Shown: positions 1-10,760 of the stretch, piece after piece
How the letters are laid out: every line of letters starts with the position of its first letter
How positions within the stretch are numbered: position 1 is the stretch's first letter
NCBI RefSeq assembly: GCF_000321225.1
Contig: NW_004450943.1
Location: 586,283 to 650,282, forward strand
Reading direction: 5' to 3'
Source: Odobenus rosmarus divergens
Lineage: Eukaryota; Chordata; Mammalia; Carnivora; Odobenidae
DNA length: 64,000 bases
Position numbers and translations under genes: made by a program
The notes under the pieces: generated by a model
The model's database searches: none
What the model saw: the letters and a program-made list of their open reading frames with translations, nothing else
Told to the model about the DNA's origin: nothing

Positions 1-293
1 CTACCAAAACCCTCAACAGAGGCATCTCTGAGTTCGTTGTGATGGCTGCAGACGCTGAGCTCCTGGAGATCATCTTTCACCTTCTGCATCTGTGCCAGGA
101 AAAGAGTATGTCCTACATGTTTGTGTACTCCCGCTCCAAGCAGACCCTAGGGTGGGCCTGTGGGGTTTCCAGGTCCGTCATCTCCGATTGTGTCACCATC
201 AAAGAAGGCTCACAGCTGAAGCGGCAGATGCAGTCCATTCAGCAGTCCCTGAAAAGTCCTCAGCCGACCCCAGTGGCCTCTGCTACACTGTGA
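1..293 (+). pseudogene. SNU13: SNU13 (NHP2L1) processed pseudogene, 5' cut by window edge
   Basis: The frame starting at base 3 reads the C-terminal two thirds of SNU13, the 128-residue L7Ae-family protein that binds kink-turns in U4 snRNA and box C/D snoRNAs. Landmarks are [11 protein letters not shown] at the edge, VMAADAE, ACGVSR, and [10 protein letters not shown] followed by QSIQQS. There are no introns across regions that are split in the parent gene, so I infer a retrocopy. Decay is clear. Two extra codons (Tyr-Ser) sit before the RSKQ motif (about base 125-130). Many conserved residues are replaced, such as Arg to Trp just before ACGVSR. The native stop is lost, so the frame runs on to a TGA at 291-293 with an unrelated tail. 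The first ATG in frame is internal to the protein, so this is not a new start. The 5' part lies outside the window. Expression is not suggested by anything visible. Confidence 0.9.
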
Positions 294-795
294 GAGTTGT
301 GTATCATATTGTCTGTGTTAGCATGTAGTGTCTCCAGCTACCTTCTCTTGTTATATTATAGTACTAAATCTGGTTTTTGCATCTTTGTATTGCTTTTGTT
401 TAGTTTTACAGGTGGTTATCCATATATTACTCCCCCACCCCACCCCCAATCTCCCATTCTACTCTCTCTCTCTCTGCCATCTTATCCTCCCTTTTGAAAA
501 ATGAACTAATGCTGAGAACAGGCAGAAGTCAAATGATGACACCATTCAAAGGCAGGGGAGAGCCAGGATAGAGATCTGGTTCCAGCTTTCAGAAGCTAAC
601 TTCCTACTGCGTGTAGGGCATGGCAGAATTAAACACCATGCACTTTGTATCCCTTGTGTCTGGCTTACAAAGCCATTCTGTACATGTTTGCTCTCCAGGG
701 GATTATGTATCATTTGGGGAGAAAGCATGTACCTTGTGAGGTTGTCAGGTGTATGTTCAAGTGCCATTTGCTAATATACCCCTATTTGCTCTGGT
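294..795 (+). pseudogene. Probable retrocopied 3'UTR of the SNU13 pseudogene
   Basis: Downstream of the decayed reading frame the sequence continues without a repeat signature and with UTR-like composition, including a C/T-rich stretch at 425-490. The text near 300-330 and 360-415 resembles the SNU13 3'UTR as I remember it. Near 770-790 a run TAATATACCCC could be a mutated AATAAA end signal. No poly(A) tail remains. The extent is an inference and needs alignment to the parent mRNA. Confidence 0.5.
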
Positions 796-1157
796 AATGT
801 GATATTGCCCTTCTCCCCCAACTCCCAACCATGCCCCTGAGGGTGGCAGGGCAGTAGAATATCAAAGAAACATGCCGCAGAATTCCAGAGGCTGCCTGGG
901 TTTGTTAGACATGGGGCAGTTGAACTAGGTCTTGAAGGAGTCCAGAGTAGCAAGAAAGTAGAGAGTCAACTGAAGCTGGAATGAAGAAATCTGGGAAAGT
1001 CATGGAGACCTCCCTGGAAGCTATAGCAGAGATGATGGAATCCAAGGAAACATCCTCTCTGGTGAATGGAGATAGAAACTTGGTACCAGCCCCAGGAGCC
1101 CTGACTCCTGTTTCCTGCCACAATGTGGGTCAGATGTATATATTCTTCATCACATCA
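796..1157. other. Unique intergenic sequence
   Basis: No repeat family, gene or RNA is recognisable. Short open frames here have no known motif. The end at 1157 is fixed by the target-site duplication of the next L1. Confidence 0.5.
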
Positions 1158-2593
1158 GAAGGACAGTGCTACAGCAAAGGAAACAGTCAACAAAACCAAA
1201 AGACAACCGACAGAATGGTGGATGATATTTGCAAATGACATATCAGATAAAGGGTTAGTATCCAAAATCTATAAAGAACTTATCAACCTCAACACCCAAA
1301 GAATAATCCAATCAAGAAATGGGCAGAAGACATGAACAGACATTTCTGCAAAGAAGACATCCAAATGGCCAAGAGACACATGAAAAAGTGCACAACATCG
1401 CTCGGCATCAGGGAAATCCAAATCAAAACCTCAATGAGATACCACCTCACACCAGTCGGAATGGCTAAAATTAACAAGGCAGGAAACGACAGATGTTAGT
1501 GAGGATGCAGAGAAAGGGGAACCCTTTCTCCTTTCCCTTGCATTGGGAATGCAAGCTGGTGCAGCCACTCTGGAAAATAGTATGGAGGTTCCTCAAAAAG
1601 TTGAAAATAGAGCTACCATACGACCCAGCAACTGAACTACTGGGTATTTATCCCAAAGATACAAATGTAGTGATCCAAAGGGGTACGTGCACCCCAATGT
1701 ATATAGCAGCAATGTTCACAATAGCCAAACTATGGAAAGAGCCAAGATGTCCATCAACAGATGAATGGATAAAAAAGATGTGAGATACACACACACACAC
1801 ACATTATGCAGCCATCAAAAAAAAAATACGAAATCTTGCCATTTGCAACAACATGGATGGAACTAGAGGGTATTATGCTATGTGAAATAAGTCAATCAGA
1901 GAAAGGCATGTATCATATGATCTCACTGATATGAGGAATTCTTAATCTCAGGAAAAAAACTGAGAGTTGCTGGAGTGGTGGGGGTGGGAGGGATGGGGTG
2001 GCTGGGTGATGGACATTGGGGAGGGTATGTGCTATGGTGAGCACTGTGACTTGTGTAAGACTGATGAATCACAGACCTGTACCTCTGAAACATAATATAT
2101 TATGTGTTAAAAAAAAAAAAGAGGGAGAGAGAAGATAGTAGGAAGGGAAAAATGAAGGCGGGGAATCGGAGGGGGAAATGAACCATGAGAGACTAGGGAC
2201 TCTGAGAAACAAACTGAGGGTTCTAGAGGGGAGGGGGGTGGGGGGATGGATTAGCCTGGTGATGGGTATTAAGGAGGGCACGTATCAAAAACTAATGCTG
2301 TGGGTGCCTGGGTGGCTCAGTTGGTTGAGTGACTGCCTTCAGCCCGGGTCATGATCCTGGAGTCCCGGGATCGAGTCCCGCATCCGGCTCCCTGCTCGGA
2401 GGGGAGTCTGCCTCTCCCTCTGACCTTCTTCCCTCTCATGCTCTCTCTCTACCATTCTCTCTCTCTCTCAATAAATAAATAAAAATCTTTAAAAAAGAAA
2501 AACTAATGATGTAATGTACGGTGATTAACATAATAAAATAAAATTTAAAAAAATAAAAGTAGAAAATGTTAAAAAAAAGGAAGGACAGTGCTA
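1158..2593 (+). mobile_element. 5'-truncated carnivore L1 with 14-bp target-site duplications
   Basis: A LINE-1 3' part: the end of ORF2 (about 1172-1785, with many stops), an AC run (1785-1803), then the carnivore-type 3'UTR with its G-rich tract (1970-2030), an internal A-run (2109-2120) and the block ending at an A-rich tail (2530-2579). The 14-mer GAAGGACAGTGCTA occurs at 1158-1171 and again at 2580-2593, exactly flanking the element, which marks target-primed integration. The element is 5' truncated inside ORF2 and cannot move by itself. A Can-SINE later entered its 3'UTR. Confidence 0.92.
2302..2497 (+). mobile_element. Can-SINE nested in L1 3'UTR
   Basis: Complete SINE: tRNA-Lys-like head (GGGTGCCTGGGTGGCTCAG, then the GGGATCGAGTCCC box-B region), CT-rich middle, AATAAA-like repeats and A-tail. 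Flanked by 15-bp duplications at 2287-2301 and 2498-2512 with one mismatch (AAAAACTAATG core). It belongs to the 'gcgactgccttcagc' head type also seen at 46.5 and 55.6 kb. Confidence 0.95.
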
Positions 2594-2724
2594 GTGTGTC
2601 ATTCTTGTGAGCATCCTAATAAATATATTCATATTCCAAAAAAAGATTTAGCAATATTTGACTATTTAATTTAAAATACTGATAAACATTAAAGTTAAGT
2701 TTGAGTGATAAGGTCTTTTTTTTA
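2594..2724. other. AT-rich spacer
   Basis: Short AT-rich stretch between the young L1 and an old L1 piece. Nothing specific is seen. Confidence 0.4.
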
Positions 2725-3325
2725 TTCTCTTTTATATTGGCTTTTTCATATTACAAAATATATGCAGGCTCACTGAAGAAGACTTGAAAGATACATAATA
2801 ATTTGAAGAAAATTAAAAACTATCCATTCTTTATTCACAGAGAATCTTGAATCTATACTGCTAACCATTCTTTATTCCTCTGTGGATTATTTTACACAAC
2901 AGAAACTATTATCTGAATACAATTTATATCTTTTATAGTCTGATATTTTATAATCAGAAGTTTTCATACATTTAAATATTTTTCAGAAACATTTTTACTA
3001 GGTGCATAATAGTCCATCTGGTGATATAACATAATTTAACTATTGCCATATTTTCAGACTTTTTTTTAGATTTCCCAGTTATAAACAAAGCTATTTTAAA
3101 TATATTTGTTTATTGATCTTTTCCAGTGCTTTATTATCTTTCCCTAGGAAGAATTCCTGGAAATAAATTAGTAGGCTAAATGGTAAAAACATTATTGAGG
3201 CATTTGGCACATGTTATTAAATTGCTCTCCAAAAAGATTCTTCCAATTCATATTCCCACCAGCAATATATGAGACTATCTCATTTCAATGCCACCGTGCT
3301 GACACTGGATTTTTCTCATCATAAA
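2725..3325 (-). mobile_element. Ancient L1M fragment
   Basis: The reversed old-L1 pattern is readable: a site like 'cataatagtccat', then 'aacaaagct', 'aagaattcctggaaataaattagtaggctaaatgg', 'attgctctccaaaaag' and 'cccaccagcaatatatgag'. Heavily diverged, no coding ability. Subfamily not assigned. Confidence 0.75.
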
Positions 3326-3593
3326 AAATAATTTAAAACTAAACCTAAAGTAAAATGGAGCAGTTTTCTCCAAGATCTTGGACTTTTTCAAATTTTTCAA
3401 AATTGGTGACAGGAAGATAACCCTCTAAGGAAAGTCTCACAGAAAAGAAAAGATGCAGGCCCTTTCTCCCACTGTTCATACCCTCTCTGTTATCTGTGTA
3501 TAGAACAGATAGCTGGTGAGATAATTTAGAGGAAGGACACAGAAAAAAGAACTAAATCATGTTATTTCAGTATTCTCCTCAATATAAGAAAAA
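3326..3593. other. Unclassified sequence
   Basis: No recognised repeat or gene. One short purine-rich run at 3380-3460. Confidence 0.4.
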
Positions 3594-3727
3594 TATGTGT
3601 TGGTGGAAGTATTAGCTAACACTATGGTGGTCATCATTTTGCAATATATAAGTGTATCAAATCAACACATTGTATACCTTAAATTTATGCAATGTTATAT
3701 GTCAATCTCAATAAAGCTGGGGGGAAA
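3594..3727 (+). mobile_element. L1M 3' end fragment
   Basis: Matches the typical old L1 3' terminus: 'ttgcaatatataagtgtatcaaatcaacacattgtataccttaaa', then 'tatgtcaatctcaataaagctgggggg'. Very short remnant in sense orientation. Confidence 0.75.
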
Positions 3728-3902
3728 GAAATGTGGGGGCTGTAAGGGCATTTTGAATTCTGAAATTAAGTAATAAATACATTTGTAAAAGCCAAGATTC
3801 TCTGTGGTAATTTGCCTAGAACTCTCCACTTGAGTCAATGGTGACCTTGCCAAGATTATAGGAACATCTCCTTTTGTGGAAGTAGGGGCCAACAAAATAA
3901 AT

Positions 3903-4110
3903 AACAGTGGCTAACATTTACTGAAGTCTTCCTAGACACGAGACACTTTAGTACAACATCTCATTTAACCCACACAGCAACCCTATTAGCTAACAATTAT
4001 TCCCACTTTACAAATGAGGACACTGATGATCTGAGGAGCTAACTAGCCCAAGACCCCAGAGCCTGTGTGACTTGAGGGCCAATGTTCTTCACAATGGCAC
4101 TGCCAGCTCA
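3903..4110 (-). mobile_element. MIR SINE, antisense
   Basis: Reverse-complement MIR: 'gtggctaacatttactgaag', 'catctcatttaacccacacagcaaccctatta', 'actttacaaatgaggacactga', 'gcccaagaccccagagcc'. Near full length but diverged. Confidence 0.85.
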
Positions 4111-4254
4111 GAGTCCTGGGTCCTCACCTTGGCAAACAACCATAAGTCAAAAGTGACCTGAAAAGACTGTGCTTCTGAGCTACATACTGAAAAGTTTCGA
4201 ATATATCCATAGCCTTATTAGTTTGAAAATGGATCTACAAGTTAGAGGCTTTCT

Positions 4255-4302
4255 TTCATTCTTTTTTTCTTTTCTTTCTTTCTTTTTTTTTTTTTTTTTT
4301 TA
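4255..4302. repeat. T-rich simple repeat
   Basis: TTTC-rich run passing into about 20 T. It adjoins the 3' end of the following minus-strand L1, so part of it may be that element's old tail. Confidence 0.7.
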
Positions 4303-5395
4303 CCATCACCACTACCCATCACCAGGACGTTTTTTTGATTTTATATTGAATATATTTGACATAACATAGTGTAAATTTAAGGTATACAATATGTTAATTT
4401 GATACATTCATATGTTGTAATATGATTGTCATTATGGTGATATTTATTTAGCACCTCCATCACAGTATATAATTATCCAATTATCTTTTCAGTGGTTGGA
4501 ATAATTAGGTTCTAGTCTCTTAGGAAATTTGATTATAGTACAATATTGTTGTCTATATTCATTATACTGTGCATTAGATCTCTATGGCTTGCTTACCACT
4601 CATTGCAAGTTTGTACTCTTAAACAACATCTATCTTATCTCCCCACCCCTCATCTCCTGGTAACCACCATTTTACTTTATGTTCTCATAAGTTTGACTTT
4701 TTTTAGATTCCACATGTAAGTGATACCATATAGTACATGTCTTTGTCTGACTTATCTCACTTAGCATAACATACACAAGATCCATCCATGTTGTCACAAA
4801 TGGCAGGAAGTCCTCCTTTCTCCTCACTGAATAATATTCCTTTGATATATATACCACATCTTTATCCATTTACCCATTGATGGACATTTTAGGTTGCTTC
4901 CATATGTTGGCTATTGTGAATGATGCTGCAATAAATGTAGAGATGCGTATATCTCTTTGAAATAATGTTTTCATTTCGTTTGGATATATACCCAGTAGTG
5001 GAAATGCTGGATCATATAGTAGATGTATTTCGAATATTTTTTAAGATTTATTTATTTATTGGAGAGAAAGAGTATGTGAGCACGAGCAGGGGGAGGGGCA
5101 GAGGGAGAGGAGAGAGAATCCCAAGCAGACTCGGCTAAGTGCGGAGCCCGATGTGGGGCTCAATCCCATGACCCATGAGATCATAACCTGAGCCAAAACC
5201 AAGAGTTGGACACTTAACTGACTACACCTCTCAGGTGCCCCATGTATTTTGAATTTTTTGAGTAATTTTCATATTGTTCTCCATAGTTGTTGGGCCAATT
5301 TACATTATTACCAACAACGTATAAGTGTTCCCTTTTCACCACATCCTCACCAGTCCCCATTGTCTCCTATCTTCTTGATGATAGACTGTCCTTTT
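4303..5395 (-). mobile_element. L1MA-type 3' end, split by a SINE
   Basis: Reversed L1 3'UTR and ORF2 end: 'tttgacataacatagtgtaaatttaaggtatac', 'tctcctggtaaccaccattttac', 'agattccacatgtaagtgataccatatagta', 'ttagcataacat', 'ccattgatggacattttaggttgcttccat', 'atacccagtagtggaaatgctggatcat'. It resumes after the SINE at 5242 with 'ttttcatattgttctccatag'. No intact frame. Confidence 0.9.
5036..5241 (-). mobile_element. Can-SINE nested in L1MA
   Basis: Reverse-oriented SINE from its A-tail side ('aagatttatttatttatt') through GA-rich tract to 'caggtgcccc'. Target duplication ATGTATTTYGAAT is seen at about 5023-5035 and 5242-5254, one base different. Confidence 0.92.
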
Positions 5396-5979
5396 GTAAA
5401 AAAAAGAAAAAAAACTGCCCAGGGTAATAGGAGATGTATGGTAAAGAAAGGGTGGGCAGAAGCATTCTGGTTGGGGAGAGAACTGGGGAGATCAAGTGAT
5501 GGCAAATAAGGATTTGTTCCATGCTGCTTACAAAGAGAGAATCTGGACTGATACGTAAAGTTGCAGGCAAGAAAATTTCAGCTCAATATATTTTAACTAG
5601 TTTCTAATTACATTTTAAACTTTAGAGAATTGTGCAATTAAAAGTTATTATTAACAAGAGCTCCTCAAAAATGAGGCAGGCTCTGTCCTGAGATAATAAA
5701 TAAAAATTAATTTCTGATAATTCTTTTGAGAAAGATTTACCTTCACATACTTGGGCTGCACATGTCTTAAAGCAATGCCAGTCTTGGAGAGTAACAAACA
5801 TCATTTAATTTCTGTCACCTCCCAGCCTCCACTGTTAGCAAACCACTACAACTAAAAACTGCTCCATCCTACGTGCTCCCAACAGTTGTCCCCACCCAAA
5901 TGCACATCAGCCCTGGTAGACGGGCCCCAGGAGAAACTGTGCTCCAACTATGCTCTCCCACACACCCCAAATACATCTT
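5396..5979. other. Unclassified sequence
   Basis: A-rich start (5397-5416), then no recognisable repeat, gene or RNA. The CA/CC-rich part at 5820-5950 could be old L1 3'UTR but is not certain. Confidence 0.4.
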
Positions 5980-6468
5980 AGGATTCACACTTTTCTTTCT
6001 GTATCACCGATTATTTTACGCATGCAGAAAATTATAACAAACCTTCTTAGACCCTCTACCAACATTTGTCAAATCTTATTGTGCCATATTTTTGTTTATT
6101 ATTTGAGAGAGAAAGAGAGAGCACCTGTACTCGAGGGGGGAGGAGGGGCAGAAGAAGGGGAGAGAGAGTCTCAAGCAGGCTCCATGCCCAGCGTGGAGCC
6201 CAACACAGGGCTTAATCTCACAACTTTGAGATCATGACCTGAGAAATCAAGAGTTGGAGGCTTAACTGACTGAGCTAACCAGGAGTTCCTTATTGTGCTA
6301 ATATTTTAAAAGAACACAAATTACAGATACAGTTAGAGCCTTCTGTGAACCTCTACTTGTTCTCTCTTCCCAGGGCTAAACACCATCCTGAATTTGGTAT
6401 TCACTATCCCCTTGTATGTGTAACTATATATATATACTTTTTACTTTATACTTAGACATTAATATGTC
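5980..6468 (-). mobile_element. Old L1M 3' region, split by SINE
   Basis: Antisense 3' part of an old L1, with 'agggctaaacaccatcctgaatttggtattcactatcccctt' and 'actttatacttagacattaatatg'. The same element appears to resume after the LTR at 7247. Orientation and class are fairly clear, subfamily is not. Confidence 0.65.
6085..6288 (-). mobile_element. Can-SINE, antisense, older type
   Basis: SINE in reverse, reading 'ttatttgagagagaaagagagagcacc' to 'gctaaccaggagttcc'. The 10-mer CTTATTGTGC flanks it at 6075-6084 and 6289-6298. Its head is more diverged than most copies in the window. Confidence 0.9.
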
Positions 6469-7246
6469 TGTATTAGTTTCTAAGTGCTGCTGTAGCAAAA
6501 TACAGGTATCCCCGGTTTTTTATGGCACTTTGCTTTTACAGCGAAAATAGCGTTCAGTGTTTGTTTTGCAATGAACCATTTTAGAGGCAACGTGAACCCC
6601 AAGCAGCAAGTGACACCACCAAGCTCCTTTGCTGGGACCTACACTCAGCGCCTCAGCATCCAGCCGCCACAGCTTTGAACTGTGTCTGGGAGCATCTGTG
6701 CTTTAGTTCCACTTATTTTGTGCATCTGTTAGCGAGACGTGTCCTAACTATAAGAAAAGCCTCAGGGAGGTTATTTTGGGGGTCCACAAATGCTCAAAAT
6801 GTTTTCCATTTAAATTAATGGTAGTCTCTGCTTTATGCCCTTTTGGCTTCCAAAAAGTTTCATGGGAATGCTCTAATAGCTGAGGAAACCTGCAACATAA
6901 ACCTGTGGCTTAAAATAATGGATTTTTTTTTTTTTTCCTCACAGTTCTGGAGATTTAAAGTCCAAATCAAGGTGTTGGCAGGGCCACACTCCCTTCAGTC
7001 CCTTTACAAAGGATCTTTCCTCGACTCCTGCAGCCTCTGGTTGTCCCAGGTGTTCCTTGACTTGTGGCAGCTTAAGTTCAGTCTCTATCTTCTCTTACAA
7101 AGACAGCAGTCTTATTAGATTAGAACTTTTCCTAACTTAACTAATTACACCTACCACAATCCTATTTCCAAATAAGGTCATATGCTGAGTACTAGAGGTT
7201 AGGACTTCAACAAATCCTTTAGGAAGACACAATTCAACCCATAACG
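6469..7246 (-). mobile_element. MaLR (MST/MLT1-type) solo LTR, antisense, interrupted
   Basis: Left end 'tgtattagtttctaagtgctgctgtagcaaaata' and right part 'gtggcttaaaataatgg', 'cacagttctggagatttaaagtcc', 'tcaaggtgttggcagggccacactccc', ending 'aggaagacacaattcaacccataac' match an antisense MaLR LTR. The middle is occupied by a small DNA element at 6503-6892. No internal retroviral genes are present. Confidence 0.8.
6503..6892. mobile_element. Non-autonomous DNA transposon (MITE-like) inside the LTR
   Basis: A block of 390 bp foreign to the LTR starts CAGGTATCCCCGGTT and ends with the inverted form of CAGGTTTCCTCAGCT, so the ends are imperfect terminal inverted repeats (11 of 15). Removing it restores LTR continuity. 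Flanks caaaata and caacata could be a 7-bp target duplication with one mismatch. It has no coding capacity. Family not assigned; the end sequence resembles mammalian Tigger/hAT-type small elements. Confidence 0.6.
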
Positions 7247-8080
7247 TTATCTATAAATTATATCTGGAATTGATAGGTTGTTTTAAAACTTACATAAATG
7301 ATATCATTCTGCAACTGGCTTTTGTTCTTTTATTTATAATTCTGAGATTAATCTGTCTCCATACTTGCAACTGTAGTTTGTTCATTTTAACAGAAGTATA
7401 GCATCGTATTCCATTGCATGAACATACCACAATTACGTATCCACTCCCCTTTTATGGCCATTTTTGTTGCTTCTGTTATATCATGATCACAAAAGGTACT
7501 GCAATAAACTTCTTTATACATGTTGCTTGTGCACCTCTGTGCCTGTTTGTCTAAGGTATAAATATAGGAATGTGGGGACTAGGTTTGTAGGATTTGTGCA
7601 TCCTCATTCTTTAGATGGTATTTCCAAACTGCTGGCCAAAACCAGTAATAAATTAAACACCCATCAGCTCTATCCTGGAATTCACACTCAGTGCCCTTGC
7701 TAATATTTGGTATGGTCCATTTTTTAATTTTTTGTCTGTATGGCTGGTGTGAAATTGTTTATTGCTTTAATTTTCATTTTCCTGATTCCTAATTGGTTGA
7801 ATAATGGGGCATATTTAGGGGCCATCAAGCTTTCCTTTTCTGTGAATTGCTTATTTATACACTTAAGCTTGTTTGTTTTCTCTTGCTAATTTACTGGGAT
7901 TTTTAATATATTTTGGGTCCTAGCTGGCTATAACTTTTGCAACTCTCTTTCAACGTGTAACTTGTCTTTTCTCCTCACACTGACACAGACACATTTTGAA
8001 AATTTTAGTATAGTCAGATTGATGAATCTTTTTCTTTATGATTTGTGTATTTGACATGTGGATTTATAAGTATGATATTT
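7247..8080 (-). mobile_element. Old L1M, ORF2 3' part
   Basis: Antisense L1 landmarks: 'ttacataaatgatatcattctgcaactggct', 'gtatagcatcgtattccattgcatgaacataccacaatt', 'ggaatgtggggactaggtttgtagg', 'gtgtgaaattgtttattgctttaattttcattttcctgat'. Frames are broken throughout. Confidence 0.8.
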
Positions 8081-8084
8081 TCCT

Positions 8085-8757
8085 ATATTTACTTTAACAT
8101 TTCATTTCCAAATAATTCAAATACAGAGAAGTTATAAGTTGCTTTTCACCCAGATTCACTAATTATCAACATTTTGTCCCATGTGCTTTATTATTCTCTC
8201 CCTCTCGCTATATAATTACTCCATTGTATGTTAATATAATCAAATGTGTTGTATATTACATATTACCATAAGTAGAAAATAATATAATTACATGTGATAA
8301 TTATATAAGTATAATTCACATTCTATAATAATTACATTAATCACTAAATATTACTTTAATTAGTATGTGTTAATATACTTTTTTCTAAATCATTTGAAAG
8401 AAAGCTGCAGACATCATGCTTCTTTAACATTTCAGTGTATATATCCCAAGAACAAAGACATTCACTTACGTCACCACAGTATAGTTACCAGGAATTTTAA
8501 CACTGATATAAAAGTATAATCTATAGATCATATTCAAATTTTATCAGCTTTTCTAATATTGTAATTTTGGAAATTTTTCTGGTATATGATCCAGTTCGGG
8601 ATCATATATTACATTTAATTTTATGTCTATTTAGTTTCCTTTCATTTAAACACTTCATCACGCTTTATATCTTTACTGACATTGACTTTTTTTTTTTTAG
8701 GTATACAAGCCATCTATTTTGTAGAATGTCTCTTAACCATCTGATGTTTTCTCATGA
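8085..8757 (-). mobile_element. Old L1M 3'UTR-like fragment
   Basis: Reads like the antisense 3'UTR of another old L1: 'agttgcttttcacccagattcactaattatcaacattttgtccc', 'aaagctgcagacatcatgctt', 'aagaacaaagacattcacttacgtcaccacagtatagttacc'. It also holds a hairpin TATATGATCC / GGATCATATA (8583-8608) with a 6-base loop. Confidence 0.6.
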
Positions 8758-8777
8758 TTAGATTCAGGTTATGACAG

Positions 8778-8959
8778 GGGCACTTGGGTGGCTCAGTTGG
8801 TCAAGGGGCCCACTCTTGATTTCAGCTCAGGTCATAATCTTAGAGTCTTGAGATCAAACCCTGCATGGGGCTCCACACTCAACATGGAGACTGCTTGAGA
8901 TTTTCTCCCTCTCCTTCCGCCCCTCCCCCCACTCACGTGTGCTTTCTCTCTCTCTCAAA

Positions 8960-8994
<35 letters not shown>

Positions 8995-9014
8995 ATCTAT
9001 CTATCTATCAATCT
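8778..9014 (+). mobile_element. Can-SINE with long AT microsatellite tail
   Basis: Head 'gggcacttgggtggctcagttgg', 'tttcagctcaggtcataatctta' type (older subfamily). The tail has grown into (AAAT)n at about 8957-8995 and (ATCT)n at 8996-9009. A 20-bp duplication beginning TTAGATTCAGG flanks it at 8758-8777 and 9015-9034 with one mismatch. Confidence 0.95.
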
Positions 9015-9034
9015 TTAGATTCAGGTTATGGCAG

Positions 9035-9412
9035 AAATGATATGTAACTCTATCTTCTTTTTTTTTTTATTTTTGCTTTTCTCATTTAGGTTTATAACCA
9101 ACATCTATTTTTATATATGGTGTGAGGTAGAGATGTATTATTTTTCCACATGGATAACTATTATTATTAATCAAATAGTGAGTTATTTCCCCAAATATTT
9201 GTAATGATAATACAATTTCTGCCATATATCAATTTTTCATATATACACAGTACCATTTCTGGGATTTCTATCCTGATGCATTGATTTATTTGCTCATCCA
9301 CATGCCAATATTTCCTTATCTTAATTATTACAGCTTTACAATAGGGTAAGATAACCTACTCTGTTATTTTTGCACTTCAAAATTATCTTGGCAACTTTGA
9401 CCTTTTGTAAAA

Positions 9413-9450
<38 letters not shown>

Positions 9451-9960
9451 CTGATGAAGTATTTACTTGACTGCATTGAATTAACAGGTTAATTTCAGGA
9501 GAACCGCCATCTTTAGAACTAAATCTTTCCATTAGTGGACTGAACATGATTTCTCTTTTTGTTTAGACCCTTTTGGGTAAATTTGATAAGGCTATACATA
9601 AAGGTCCTATACATCTTTTGTTGTATAAATTCGGAATTATTTTCTAGGTTACGTTTTATTATATTTTTAGATGTTACATTTTCTAATATCCATTTTGTAT
9701 TTTTTTAACTGACAGATAAGAACCACAAACAATTTGTGTGTATTGGTCTTATATCCAAAAACTTTACTAAACTTTCAAGTCAAAAAGTTTTCAAGTTTAT
9801 GTATTTTGAATGTAGATAATCATACTGCCTGCAAACAAAGACTTCCATTATACTGTGGAATAAAAGCATCTTTGTATAAAGGAAATTTGCCTAACTTTTC
9901 ACAAAAAGAATGTTTTTTTGCCTTGAATTTCTTTGGAATCCTTGCTTTGATGTTTTAAGA
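9035..9960 (-). mobile_element. Old L1M ORF2 fragment
   Basis: Antisense L1 ORF2: 'gcatttgattta'-like 'tgatgcattgatttatttgctcatccacatgcc', 'ttaattattacagctttacaatagg', 'cttttgttgtataaattcggaatta', 'tattggtcttatatccaaaaactttactaaactttcaag'. Broken frames. Contains an AC microsatellite at 9416-9448. Confidence 0.8.
9416..9448. repeat. (AC)n microsatellite
   Basis: About 16 uninterrupted AC units inside the old L1. Long enough to be length-variable between individuals. Confidence 0.95.
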
Positions 9961-9989
9961 CTTTACTTGTTTTTATTGTAAGTGGCCTC

Positions 9990-10760
9990 AAAATCCCTAT
10001 CAATGAACAAACATGCTGCATTATGTTCCTTAACCCCACATTCTGCTCCTCTTCTGCCCCATTTCTCACTTCTCTTTACAGTGCATTCTGCAAAAAGTTG
10101 TCTATATCGCTATTTCCATTGGTTCTTTGCATAGACTTTCTTGAACCCATTTCAATAAGGCTTTTATCTTACCACTTCACTGAAATTGCTCCTGTCAAGA
10201 TCACCAGTAATCTCTACCTGGCCAACTAAAGTTTAGGTCTCAACCTCTCCGCAGCATTTGACACTTGCCACTCAGCTTCAGAGACACCACATCTCCTGTT
10301 TTTCCTCTCTTATAACCGCCCGCCCCCTTACTCTCCGTTGCTAGATCCTTCCCCTTTTACTCAAAATTAGGGGATGTTGTAATCTCAGTCCTCCCCACTA
10401 TCTATTCTCACATCCTTTGTAGGTAATTTCAGCCTGTCTCCTGACTTTAACAACCAGCTCTATGCCAGCGACTCCCAAATATGTATCTCCAGCCCAACTG
10501 CTCCCCTAAACTTCTGACTTATATATCCACCAGCCTACTTGATATCTTTGCTAGGAAGTCTAAAAGAAACTCATATTTAAAATGCAGAAAACAAGCCCTT
10601 GACTTCTTACCAACCTCTCCCAGCAACATTCTCAATCTCAGGAAATAATATTATTCCCTGATTAGAGTTATCCTTGATTCCAACTCTTTTGTTCACGATC
10701 CACACACAACCTGTCAGGAAATCCTGTTGATTATACTTCAAAACGTATTTGTATAAAACC
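9990..10760 (+). mobile_element. L2 LINE fragment (reverse transcriptase region)
   Basis: Text matches L2 ORF2: 'aagatcaccagtaatctctacctggccaac', 'cgcagcatttgacacttgcc', 'cagcgactcccaaatatgtatctccagcccaactgctcccc', 'gttatccttgattccaactctt', 'acctgtcaggaaatcctgttgattatacttcaaaac'. Several frames carry short CR1/L2 RT-like peptides but none is intact. Confidence 0.75.

Noticed and set aside
1493..1783. 96-codon open frame
   Set aside because: It is a surviving piece of L1 ORF2, not an independent gene.
8583..8608. 10-bp perfect stem-loop as an RNA structure
   Set aside because: Inside old L1 3'UTR-like text, no polymerase III signals and no precursor-like longer pairing for a microRNA.
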